Source of the DNA: an uncultured Streptococcus sp.
Lineage (GTDB): Bacteria > Bacillota > Bacilli > Lactobacillales > Aerococcaceae
DNA length: 12,969 nucleotides
Assembly (NCBI GenBank): GCA_916049935.1
Contig: CAJZJI010000004.1
Coordinates: 1 to 12,969, forward strand
Direction of reading: 5' to 3'
Shown: one piece after another, positions 1 through 6,792 of the stretch
Numbering within the stretch: position 1 is the stretch's first letter
How the letters are laid out: every line of letters begins with the position of its first letter
The notes under the pieces: model-generated
What the model saw: only the letters and a program-made list of their open reading frames with translations
Databases searched by the model: none
What the model was told of the DNA's origin: nothing
Position numbers and translations under genes: made by a program

Positions 1-394
1 AGTGGAAGCTTTAAAACTTCCAGGAGGAATCGTGTTAACAGGTGGAGCTTCTTCATTAGCAGGAGTTCAAGAGTTAGCACAAGAAATCTTCGGAGTTCAA
101 GTGAAAACTTATATTCCAGAACAAATGGGTATGAGAAATCCTATTTACGCAACAAGTATGGGGTTAATCAAATACGCTGCAAGCTTAGATGATGTTCACC
201 GTATTGCTCAAAAGGGTAAACCGGTAACAGAACCTCGCCCAGTACAAAGCACTCCACAAAGTGCTCCTGTACAAGTGCAACCAACGGCTCCTGTTCAACA
301 ACCACAAGAGTATGAACAAGAACCAACTGGTGAAGAACAAGGGTTTGGAGCGAAAGTGAAGAACTTCTTTAAAATGTTTATTGACGAAAATTAA
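1..394 (+). CDS. ftsA: FtsA, cell division actin homologue (3' end only)
   Basis: This is the C-terminal part of FtsA, cut by the left edge of the window; the first full codon begins at base 2 and the true start lies outside. FtsA is an actin-like ATPase that anchors FtsZ filaments to the membrane and recruits later division proteins. The visible part begins with the last piece of the actin fold (GGIVLTGGASSLAGVQEL, then a segment with RNPIYATSMGLIKYA), typical of FtsA C-termini. A Pro/Gln-rich linker follows at about visible residues 75-110. The protein ends in a short amphipathic helix (FGAKVKNFFKMFIDEN), the expected membrane-targeting sequence. Its stop lies 24 bases before ftsZ, so the two are very likely co-transcribed. 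Identity rests on this fragment plus the ftsZ neighbour and is secure. Confidence 0.95.
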   Translation, partial: VEALKLPGGIVLTGGASSLAGVQELAQEIFGVQVKTYIPEQMGMRNPIYATSMGLIKYAASLDDVHRIAQKGKPVTEPRPVQSTPQSAPVQVQPTAPVQQPQEYEQEPTGEEQGFGAKVKNFFKMFIDEN

Positions 395-418
395 GAAGAG
401 AACCAAGGAGGAAATATA

Positions 419-1708
419 ATGGATTTCGAATTCGATACAAATTTAGATGGCGCAGTCATTAAAGTCATTGGTGTTGGTGGTGCTGGTAACAACGCTGTTA
501 ACCGTATGATTTCAGAAGGAGTACAAGGTGTAGAGTTCATCGTAGCCAACACAGATACTCAAGCATTAAGAAACTCAGAAGCAGAAACTAAAATTCAATT
601 AGGACCAAAACTTACTAAAGGTTTAGGTGCAGGTTCATTACCTGAAATCGGTCTTAAAGCAGCTGAAGAAAGTGAAGAACAAATTCGCGAAGCTTTAGTT
701 GGAGCAGACTTAATCTTCGTTACTGCTGGTATGGGTGGCGGTACTGGTACAGGTGCTGCACCAGTTGTTGCTCGTATTGCGAAAGAATTAGGCGCATTAA
801 CAGTGGGTGTTGTTACACGTCCATTTAGCTTCGAAGGACCAAAACGTGGTCGCTACGCTGCAGAAGGTGTTGCACAATTAAAAGCAAACGTAGATACATT
901 AGTAACAATTTCAAACAACCGTTTATTAGAAATCGTTGATAAAAAGACTCCTATGTTAGAAGCTTTCCGTGAAGCAGATAACGTATTACGTCAAGGGGTA
1001 CAAGGAATCTCTGACTTAATCACTGCACCAGGTTACGTTAACTTGGACTTCGCTGACGTGAAGACAGTGATGAAAGATCAAGGTTCAGCATTAATGGGTA
1101 TTGGTGTTGCAAGTGGTGAAAACCGTACGGCAGAAGCTACTAAGAAAGCTATCTCTTCACCATTATTAGAAGTATCTATCGATGGAGCAGAACAAATCTT
1201 ATTAAACATCACTGGTGGATCTGACTTAACATTATTCGAAGCGCAAGATGCTTCAGATATCGTTGCAGCAGCTTCAACAAGTGAAGTAAATATTATCTTC
1301 GGTACTTCAATCAACGAAAACTTAGGTGATGAAGTAATCGTTACTGTTATCGCAACAGGGATTGACGAGGAGCGTAAGCACGAAAAAAAGTCAGCAGCAC
1401 GCGCTAGTCGTTCACCATTCGCGAATAGCACAGCAACTCGCAAAGATTTAGGAAATAACCCTCAAACTTTCCAAGAAAAACAAGTTCCTTCAAAACCACA
1501 ACCAGTGGAAGAAAAGAAACCTGAGAAAGATTTATTTGGAGACTGGGATATTCGTCGCGAAACAACTGTACGTGAAACTACTTCTTCAACAGAAGCTGAT
1601 TCACCATTCGCACAAAGTAACTTTGTAGAAGCTCCAGTTGAGCCAAAACAAACTGAAAATGATGGATTAGATACTCCGCCATTCTTCAGAAAAAGAAACA
1701 GAAATTAA
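419..1708 (+). CDS. ftsZ: FtsZ, tubulin-like cell division GTPase
   Basis: FtsZ polymerises with GTP into the midcell ring that organises septum synthesis. The 429-residue product has the usual length. The tubulin signature [12 protein letters not shown] is at residues 104-115 and the catalytic T7 loop NLDFADV at 208-214, with N208, D210 and D213 all present. A nucleotide-binding [13 protein letters not shown] stretch lies at 18-30. After the globular domain (to about 317) comes a variable linker of roughly 100 residues, then the conserved C-terminal peptide [13 protein letters not shown] (417-429) that binds FtsA and SepF, both encoded next door. The start is supported by the strong AAGGAGG site seven bases upstream of ATG 419. 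The stop codon shares its last base with the start of the next gene (TAATG), suggesting translational coupling. No key residue is missing. Confidence 0.98.
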   Translation: MDFEFDTNLDGAVIKVIGVGGAGNNAVNRMISEGVQGVEFIVANTDTQALRNSEAETKIQLGPKLTKGLGAGSLPEIGLKAAEESEEQIREALVGADLIFVTAGMGGGTGTGAAPVVARIAKELGALTVGVVTRPFSFEGPKRGRYAAEGVAQLKANVDTLVTISNNRLLEIVDKKTPMLEAFREADNVLRQGVQGISDLITAPGYVNLDFADVKTVMKDQGSALMGIGVASGENRTAEATKKAISSPLLEVSIDGAEQILLNITGGSDLTLFEAQDASDIVAAASTSEVNIIFGTSINENLGDEVIVTVIATGIDEERKHEKKSAARASRSPFANSTATRKDLGNNPQTFQEKQVPSKPQPVEEKKPEKDLFGDWDIRRETTVRETTSSTEADSPFAQSNFVEAPVEPKQTENDGLDTPPFFRKRNRN

Positions 1709-2391
1709 TGAGTATCATTAAACAGAATGTAAGTCGTATTATGAACTTGGTTGCATCTTCTTGTAACCAAGTTCATAGACTATCTACGGAAGTTTGTCCG
1801 ATTGTTGTAACGAAAAATCGTACGGCTCGCGAAGTTCAAGAAATGTACGATTTAGGATTTCGACATTTTGCGGAGAATCGTGTCGAAAAACTATTAGAAC
1901 GACAAGAACAATTTCCGCAAGAGGACATCATCTGGCATTTAATCGGGCCACTCCAAAAACGAAAAGTGAAGCAAGTCATAAATCGTATCGATTTATTTCA
2001 TGCGATTGACCGTCTTTCGATTATGGACGAGATTGAAAAACGTCTCGAACACCCATTAGATTGTATGCTAGAAATTAATGTCTCTGGGGAAGAGTCTAAA
2101 CACGGATTCACACCCGAAGAGGCACTGGATGCTTATAGAGCAAGCGAGCAATATGAAAAGATTCGTATTGTCGGATTGATGACGATGGCACCATTTGACG
2201 CAAGCGATGAAGAAATTCGCTTCTTTTTTTCGCGTTTAGCACAAATTGCTAAAACCATAGAAAAGGAAGAAGGATTAGAAGTAGCGTTATACCTTAGCAT
2301 GGGGATGAGCGGAGACTTTGAAACTGCGATTGAATGTGGTGCGACGCATATTAGAATTGGTACAAGCTGGTTTGAAAGGGAGGAAGATTAA
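1708..2391 (+). CDS. ylmE: YggS/YlmE family pyridoxal-phosphate-binding protein (PLPBP)
   Basis: This 227-residue protein belongs to the YggS/YlmE/PROSC family, single-domain alanine-racemase-fold proteins that bind pyridoxal 5'-phosphate and buffer its cellular level; no enzyme activity is established for the family. The PLP-binding lysine is most likely K36 in VVTKNRTA. Other family landmarks are HFAENRVEKLL, WHLIGPLQKRKVKQV, LEINVSGEESKHGF, GLMTMAP, and the C-terminal phosphate-binding LSMGMSGDFETAIECGA followed by RIGTSWF. One small departure is a proline where many homologues have histidine in the 'IGHLQ' stretch. The gene is fused by TAATG junctions to ftsZ before it and sepF after it, its standard place in Gram-positive division clusters. 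Placement with division genes is a known synteny whose functional meaning is not settled. Confidence 0.93.
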   Translation: MSIIKQNVSRIMNLVASSCNQVHRLSTEVCPIVVTKNRTAREVQEMYDLGFRHFAENRVEKLLERQEQFPQEDIIWHLIGPLQKRKVKQVINRIDLFHAIDRLSIMDEIEKRLEHPLDCMLEINVSGEESKHGFTPEEALDAYRASEQYEKIRIVGLMTMAPFDASDEEIRFFFSRLAQIAKTIEKEEGLEVALYLSMGMSGDFETAIECGATHIRIGTSWFEREED

Positions 2392-2837
2392 TGGGATTCA
2401 TGAATAGTTTAAAAAACTTCTTAAGTCCAGAAGGTGACTACTACGAAGAAGACAACCAAATGGATTACTATGAAGAACCTGTAACACAGACAGCTCCAGA
2501 AACACGTTCAAGAAATACGTCAAATGTTGTTCCATTCCAAAGTCCTGGAGTAAAGAAAACTGCTAAGATTTACGTGATGGAACCAAGTGTGTATTCTGAA
2601 GCAGAACGCATTGCAGATGCTCTTTTAAAGGGAGAAGCAGTGCTGATTAACTTTAAACGTATGGAGCCAAAAGATGCCAAACGTGTCATTGATTTTGTAG
2701 TCGGTGTGGCGTATGCTATTAATGGAGACGTACAAAAGGTGAGAGATGAAATCTTTATCTGTTCTCCTGCAAATTTCCAAGTACAAGGAAATTTTGATGA
2801 CGAGATGGTTGAAACCTTCCGTCACACTGAATTTTAG
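2391..2837 (+). CDS. sepF: SepF, FtsZ-bundling and membrane-anchoring division protein
   Basis: SepF binds the FtsZ C-terminal tail, bundles FtsZ filaments into rings and tethers them to the membrane, partly overlapping FtsA in function. The 148-residue protein begins with the expected amphipathic membrane helix (MGFMNSLKNFLS). An acidic, tyrosine-rich linker follows (about 15-55), then the globular SepF domain at about 57-132, with KIYVMEPSVYSEAERIADAL, a central helix containing DAKRVIDFVVGVAYAINGDV, and the strand IFICSPANF. The length is typical of the family. The start ATG overlaps the stop of the upstream gene by one base, so translation is probably coupled. It belongs to the same transcription unit as ftsZ, its binding partner. 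Confidence 0.95.
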   Translation: MGFMNSLKNFLSPEGDYYEEDNQMDYYEEPVTQTAPETRSRNTSNVVPFQSPGVKKTAKIYVMEPSVYSEAERIADALLKGEAVLINFKRMEPKDAKRVIDFVVGVAYAINGDVQKVRDEIFICSPANFQVQGNFDDEMVETFRHTEF

Positions 2838-2851
2838 AGGAGTGTAACTTA

Positions 2852-3118
2852 GTGGGCTTAGAAATTATTAGAGTGATAATAACAGTAGCAGGGCTTTATC
2901 AATTTATGCTAATTCTTTATGGATTAAATATTTATTGGCATCTATATCTTCCAATGTTCTTGGCGGACTTATTAGATGCTTGTTGCCGTCCGTATGTGTC
3001 ATTATTCAAAGATGTACGATTTGGAAAATATAGTTTAGCATTAGTAACGTCTATTTTAACGATTTACGTTTCTGTAGGAGTACTATTATTTATTGTCGCA
3101 AAAATTTTTGGGGTATAA
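2852..3118 (+). CDS. ylmG: YggT/YlmG family small membrane protein
   Basis: An 88-residue membrane protein in the position of ylmG between sepF and ylmH. Two hydrophobic segments are visible, at about residues 5-27 and 61-86, separated by a loop with LADLLDACCRPYVSLFK, which matches the conserved central region of YggT/YlmG proteins (usually containing a '..PLLRPIR..' type stretch). The family's biochemical role is not known; homologues have been linked to division, membrane organisation or osmotic tolerance. The start is GTG at 2852, preceded by AGAGGAG about nine bases upstream. An ATG start would discard most of the first membrane segment, so GTG is preferred. Assignment rests on topology, size and synteny more than on sequence motif strength. 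Confidence 0.85.
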   Translation: MGLEIIRVIITVAGLYQFMLILYGLNIYWHLYLPMFLADLLDACCRPYVSLFKDVRFGKYSLALVTSILTIYVSVGVLLFIVAKIFGV

Positions 3119-3121
3119 AAA

Positions 3122-3913
3122 ATGGGAAATGGTGTAGAACAACACTTTAGAAAAGAGGAATTGTCTTTTCTTAAACAAGTGGAAGAATGGGTAGAAGAAG
3201 TCCGTTTGCAATACGCGCCGGTATTGACGAATTATCTTGATCCGCGCCAACAGTTTATTGTGGAGGCGATTGTGGGTCAATATGACGATGTTCGTTATTA
3301 TTTTGATGGCGGGTATATTGATGCTGAACGGAAACGTTGTATGATTTGTCCGGAATATTATGAGCCAACTTCAGAGGATTTCGAAAATGCTCTATTTCAT
3401 ATTCAATATCCGAAGAAATTTGCGACACTTGGGCATGGAAAGATTCTAGGGTCACTGATGAGCCTTGGCTTTGACCGTAGCTTGATTGGCGATATTATTT
3501 CAAACGGAGAAGACTGGCAATTATTCTGCGCTCAAAATATGAAGGAATATATCAGACAACAGTTAGAAAAGATTGGGAAAGTGGCTGTCCGACTTGAAGA
3601 AGTCGACTATACGAAGTTGATTGTACCGGTGGATCATTGGACTGCGGTACAAACAGTCGTTAGTTCGCTTCGACTCGATACGGTGATTGCTTCCGTATTT
3701 AATGTGTCAAGACAGCGTTCAAAAGAAATGATTGAAAGTGGTAAAGTAAAGGTGAACTGGACTGAAGAGAACAGACCTGACTTTATGCTGGAAATTTTAG
3801 ATATTGTATCTATTCGTGGATACGGTCGCCTTCAAATTCAAAAGATTGAAGGGCGTACAAAGAAAGATAAGATTAAAGTAGAACTAGGATTACTAGAAAA
3901 GAATAAAAAATAA
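3122..3913 (+). CDS. ylmH: YlmH, S4-domain RNA-binding protein
   Basis: A 263-residue protein of the YlmH family, found downstream of ylmG in the division cluster of Firmicutes. The N-terminal two thirds form the YlmH-specific region (landmarks FDGGYIDAERKRC at about 61-73, HIQYPKKFATLGHGKILGSL at 93-112, and SLGFDRSLIGDI at 114-125). The C-terminal part is an S4 RNA-binding domain at about 183-242, beginning RLDTVIASVFNVSRQRSKEM and followed by IESGKVKVNW. S4 proteins bind structured RNA, and YlmH has been associated with ribosome quality control in Bacillus. The start at 3122 lies three bases after the ylmG stop with a weak GGGGT site upstream, which suggests translation depends partly on the previous gene. 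Length and domain order are normal for the family. Confidence 0.93.
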   Translation: MGNGVEQHFRKEELSFLKQVEEWVEEVRLQYAPVLTNYLDPRQQFIVEAIVGQYDDVRYYFDGGYIDAERKRCMICPEYYEPTSEDFENALFHIQYPKKFATLGHGKILGSLMSLGFDRSLIGDIISNGEDWQLFCAQNMKEYIRQQLEKIGKVAVRLEEVDYTKLIVPVDHWTAVQTVVSSLRLDTVIASVFNVSRQRSKEMIESGKVKVNWTEENRPDFMLEILDIVSIRGYGRLQIQKIEGRTKKDKIKVELGLLEKNKK

Positions 3914-3926
3914 AGGGGATTTTTCA

Positions 3927-4481
3927 ATGGCTATTACACCAAACGATATTCATAATAAAGATTTTTCAACAAAATTCAAAGGCTTCGATCCTGAAGAAGT
4001 AAATGACTTCTTGGAAGAAGTGAAGAAAGAATTAGAAACGTTAATTCGTGATAACAAAGATTTAGAAAAACGCGTAAAATTCAACGAAGAAAAAGTAGAA
4101 TACTTTAATTCAATTCAAGAAACATTGAATAAATCAATCCTTGTTGCCCAAGAAGCAGCAGATCGTCTTCGCGAAAACGCACGTAAAGACGCTGAAATCA
4201 TCGTGTTTGAAGCTGAAAAAGCAGCACAAGCAATGTTGAGAGAAGCGGCTGAGAAAGCAACAGAAATTAACCGTGAAACAGATTTAATTAAGAAAGAAAC
4301 ACGTATTTTCCGTCAACGTCTTCAAATCTTAACACAAACACAATTAGACATGATTAAAAACGAAGAGTGGGATATCGTATTAAATACACCAACTCACATC
4401 GAAGTGACACCACCATCACTTGATGCAATTATCAAAGATCGTGTTAAAAAATCTGAAAACGAAGAATCAAAAGTACAATAA
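3927..4481 (+). CDS. divIVA: DivIVA, negative-curvature-sensing coiled-coil protein
   Basis: DivIVA gathers at curved membrane (septa and poles) and recruits division, cell-wall or segregation proteins. The 184-residue product starts with the hallmark N-terminal lipid-binding region, DIHNKDFSTKFKGFDPEEV (7-25). The membrane-inserting phenylalanine F17 is present and the adjacent basic residue is K18 rather than the arginine of Bacillus subtilis. A long, charge-rich coiled coil runs from about 26 to 145, then a short acidic/basic tail. The start is fixed by the AAGGGGA site upstream and by the conserved N-terminus. It is the last gene of the division cluster here and is followed at once by a terminator. 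In many relatives ileS comes next; it does not here. Confidence 0.96.
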   Translation: MAITPNDIHNKDFSTKFKGFDPEEVNDFLEEVKKELETLIRDNKDLEKRVKFNEEKVEYFNSIQETLNKSILVAQEAADRLRENARKDAEIIVFEAEKAAQAMLREAAEKATEINRETDLIKKETRIFRQRLQILTQTQLDMIKNEEWDIVLNTPTHIEVTPPSLDAIIKDRVKKSENEESKVQ

Positions 4482-4487
4482 TCATTG

Positions 4488-4511
4488 AAGGGGACACTGG
4501 TCTCCTTTTTT
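4488..4511 (+). terminator. Rho-independent terminator after divIVA
   Basis: An eight-base-pair hairpin (AAGGGGAC / GTCTCCTT, including one G-T pair) with an ACTG loop runs into a TTTTTT tract. It lies seven bases after the divIVA stop and closes the division cluster. Only about 20 bases separate it from the start of the next gene, so that gene is probably transcribed by read-through or from a promoter I could not identify. Confidence 0.8.
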
Positions 4512-4530
4512 GATAGGAAGAGGAATGATT

Positions 4531-4908
4531 ATGGACTTTACAGTCACTGAAGCAGCAAAAAATAAGTTAGATGCAATGCTACAAGAGCACGGCTTAACAG
4601 ATGTGTTCTATGTAATGGATTATGTCGATGGCGACAGTCCTTTTTATGAAGGAATGGTTGGCTGCCATTGCCAAGTGTACGATAAATATCATTTAGTGGT
4701 ATTAAAGAAAGAGCAAAATGAGATTCTTCCTCCAAAGTACGATCAAGTTTTTGAGACGAATATTGGGGAAATGGCTTTTGCAAGTCACTATGCGATGATG
4801 TTTGATCAACATAATGTCATTGATTATAGCGTGGATAAATACGGCTTCTATCTGAAGAGTGAAGCAGGGATATTATCGATGCAACTGAATATTGATTTTG
4901 TTTCCTAG
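4531..4908 (+). CDS. Iron-sulfur cluster biosynthesis family protein (HesB/YneR-like)
   Basis: A small soluble protein of 125 residues resembling the HesB-like Fe-S biosynthesis family common in Lactobacillales. Landmarks are FTVTEAAKNKLDAML at the N-terminus, QVFETNIGEMAF in the middle and YGFYLKSEAGILSMQLNI near the end. True IscA/HesB carriers have three conserved cysteines; here only C45 and C47 (GCHC) are visible, so metal or cluster binding is uncertain and the cellular role is unknown. I chose ATG 4531 because GAGG lies seven bases before it and the resulting N-terminus fits the family; an upstream TTG (4510) and ATG (4525) are possible but fit less well. The gene stands between two terminators and looks monocistronic. 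It takes the place where ileS often follows divIVA in relatives. Confidence 0.72.
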   Translation: MDFTVTEAAKNKLDAMLQEHGLTDVFYVMDYVDGDSPFYEGMVGCHCQVYDKYHLVVLKKEQNEILPPKYDQVFETNIGEMAFASHYAMMFDQHNVIDYSVDKYGFYLKSEAGILSMQLNIDFVS

Positions 4909-4938
4909 GGAAGAGCTTTTCTTCCCTAGTCTTTTTTT
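4905..4938 (+). terminator. Strong Rho-independent terminator
   Basis: A perfect ten-base-pair stem (CTAGGGAAGA / TCTTCCCTAG) with a five-base GCTTT loop is followed by an eight-T run. The stem begins inside the stop codon of the HesB-like gene. It isolates the upstream genes from the choline operon. Confidence 0.93.
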
Positions 4939-4971
4939 TATGTTCTTAACTCTTTCTTTACCACTAAAAAC

Positions 4972-5000
4972 TTGCAGTTTGAGACGGAACAAAGTATACT
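4972..5000 (+). promoter_or_regulatory. Predicted sigma-70-type promoter of the choline operon
   Basis: The -35 box TTGCAG (4972-4977) and -10 box TATACT (4995-5000) are separated by exactly 17 bases. The expected transcript start is near 5007, giving a leader of about 28 bases before the ATG at 5035. It lies between the preceding terminator and the first gene of the operon. Finding a -35 box here also argues against extending the coding region up to the in-frame TTG at 4972. Confidence 0.8.
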
Positions 5001-5010
5001 AATGTTGTTC
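4987..5010 (+). promoter_or_regulatory. Candidate operator: inverted repeat over the -10 box
   Basis: GAACAA (4987-4992) and TTGTTC (5005-5010) form a perfect six-base inverted repeat with a 12-base spacer. The dyad centre lies inside the -10 box TATACT. A protein bound here would cover -10 and +1 and should block transcription. The obvious candidate is the winged-helix domain of the first gene of this operon, but that is inference from position only; such short arms can occur by chance in A/T-rich DNA. Confidence 0.45.
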
Positions 5011-5034
5011 ACAAAAATACAAGAGGTAAATAAT

Positions 5035-6792
5035 ATGAACAAAACAAATCTCGATTTACTAAAACTTATTAAACAACAAGATATTCAAAATCAAAGAGAA
5101 TTAGCAGAGCTTTCAGGCTATTCGCTTGGCCTCGTGAATCGTGAATTAAAACGACTACGAGAACTTGAACTTGTGGATGCTAAATTTAATCTAACAAGTA
5201 AAGCGAAGACGCTCTTTAAGAAAAATAAACCAAAGAATGCTGTTATTTTGGCTGCAGGATTTGGAATGCGTATGGTTCCAATCAATACCGAAACACCAAA
5301 AGGGCTTCTTGAAGTGAAGAAAGAGCCGCTGATTGAACGCTTGATTAAGCAACTACAAGCAGTAGGGATTACGGACATTACCGTAGTCGTTGGCTTTATG
5401 AAAGAGCAATACGAGTACTTGATGGATAACTATCAAGTGAAACTCGCTGTGAATAGAGACTATGCGACAAAAAATAATTTCTATTCATTACAATGCGTTG
5501 CAGGAATTCTAGGCAATACGTATATCGTTCCTTGTGACTTATGGTGTAAGGAATCTCCATTTGATACAGATGAATTGTATTCATGGTATTTACTTGGCCA
5601 AGAAGAGGTGGAACAAAGCTTCTTTAGAGTAAATAAGAAACAAGAAATCATTACAAGTGATAAAAGAGGAAAAGGAAATCGTCCATACGGTATCTGTTAT
5701 TTAACAGAAAAAGACGCTAAGGCAGTGGCCAAACAATTAAACGCTGCGGCTGCAGAAGAAAGACATGAGAAGTCGTTCTGGGAAGTAACACTTGAAGACG
5801 AGAATAGAAAATATACGGTCTACCCAAAACTAATGGATGATTCAACCATCTTTGAAATCAACACGTATGAACAACTTCGTGAACTCGATAAATCATCCTC
5901 GCACTTAGAAACGGATGCCTTGCAACAAATCTCGAAGGCTCTAGGAGTAACGCGCGACGAAATCGTCAATATCGAAGTGTTGAAAAAAGGAATGACGAAT
6001 CGTAGCTTCCTATTTACTTGTAAGGGTCAAAAATACATTATGCGTATTCCAGGAGAGGGAACAGACCATCTCATCAATCGTAAGGAAGAAGCAGATGTAT
6101 ACCATGTCCTAGAAGGAAAGCAAATTTGCGATGATGTCGTGTATATGAATCCAGACAATGGATACAAGATTACAGCCTATTTAGACGGAGCGCGTTCATG
6201 CGATAGCACGAATAAAGAAGACTTACAGCGCTGTATGGCGAAATTACGCGAGTTCCATCAGTCAAAATTAAAAGTGAAGCATACTTTCGATCCATTTAAG
6301 CAAATTGAGTTTTATCAAAGCTTATGGAATGGTCAATCTTCTTATTATAAAGACCATGCTGAAGTGCAGAAGAAAATTCTAGGGCTAAAGAGCTTCGTTG
6401 AAAAATATAAAGCAGAGCCCGTATTAAGCCATATCGATTCAGTCTATGACAACTTCTTATTTACAAAAGAGGGAGACATTCGTCTCATTGACTGGGAATA
6501 CGCTGGAATGCAAGATCCGCATATTGATATTGCAATGTTCTGTATTTATGCAGGATATGACCGCAAGCAAGCTGATGCGCTAATCGACCTTTATTTTGAA
6601 GGGAAATGCGAGAAGATGACACGTTTAAAAATTTATGCGTATATGGCGATTAGCGGGATGCTGTGGAGTAACTGGTGCGAATACAAACGTACACTCGGTG
6701 TTGACTTTTGTGAGTACTCATTAATGCAATATCGTTATGCCAAAGATTTCTACCGCATTGTGCAAGAAGAATTAGCAAAAGAGGAAAAATAA
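5035..6792 (+). CDS. Fused winged-helix / nucleotidyltransferase / choline kinase (LicC-LicA type)
   Basis: A 585-residue three-domain protein. Residues about 1-58 form a MarR-like winged helix (LDLLKLIKQQDIQNQRELAE, then GLVNRELKRLRELELV). Residues about 68-288 are a nucleotidyltransferase domain with the LAAGFGMRM motif (72-80) and PKGLLEV (88-94), of the LicC type that makes CDP-choline from CTP and phosphocholine. Residues about 295-585 are a choline/aminoglycoside kinase-like domain with HIDSVYDNFLF (466-476; D468 as catalytic base, N473), the metal-binding IDWEYAG (485-491) and a later conserved D498. The protein could therefore phosphorylate choline and activate the product, and may also sense DNA. 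A LicCA fusion of the two enzymes is known in Treponema denticola. In the transferase domain the usual DxD metal position reads PCDLW (166-170). Start ATG 5035 follows AAGAGG at eight bases. The stop overlaps the next ATG (TAATG). Confidence 0.88.
   Translation: MNKTNLDLLKLIKQQDIQNQRELAELSGYSLGLVNRELKRLRELELVDAKFNLTSKAKTLFKKNKPKNAVILAAGFGMRMVPINTETPKGLLEVKKEPLIERLIKQLQAVGITDITVVVGFMKEQYEYLMDNYQVKLAVNRDYATKNNFYSLQCVAGILGNTYIVPCDLWCKESPFDTDELYSWYLLGQEEVEQSFFRVNKKQEIITSDKRGKGNRPYGICYLTEKDAKAVAKQLNAAAAEERHEKSFWEVTLEDENRKYTVYPKLMDDSTIFEINTYEQLRELDKSSSHLETDALQQISKALGVTRDEIVNIEVLKKGMTNRSFLFTCKGQKYIMRIPGEGTDHLINRKEEADVYHVLEGKQICDDVVYMNPDNGYKITAYLDGARSCDSTNKEDLQRCMAKLREFHQSKLKVKHTFDPFKQIEFYQSLWNGQSSYYKDHAEVQKKILGLKSFVEKYKAEPVLSHIDSVYDNFLFTKEGDIRLIDWEYAGMQDPHIDIAMFCIYAGYDRKQADALIDLYFEGKCEKMTRLKIYAYMAISGMLWSNWCEYKRTLGVDFCEYSLMQYRYAKDFYRIVQEELAKEEK

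Noticed and set aside
1078..1443. Minus-strand 121-codon open frame inside ftsZ, and similar antisense frames inside nrdE, ylmH and licC
   Set aside because: They are shadows of strongly conserved genes on the other strand, without ribosome sites or recognisable domains.
4484..4511. Possible T-box antiterminator end after divIVA
   Set aside because: No specifier stem or conserved T-box sequence is visible, and no tRNA synthetase gene follows; a simple terminator is enough.
4510..4530. Earlier TTG (4510) or ATG (4525) start for the HesB-like gene
   Set aside because: The TTG lies in the terminator T-run, and ATG 4531 has the better-spaced GAGG site and a family-like N-terminus.
4972..5034. 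In-frame extension of the fused choline gene to a TTG at 4972
   Set aside because: TTG 4972 is the -35 box of a well-formed promoter, and the -10 box also falls inside the extension. ATG 5035 has a good ribosome site.
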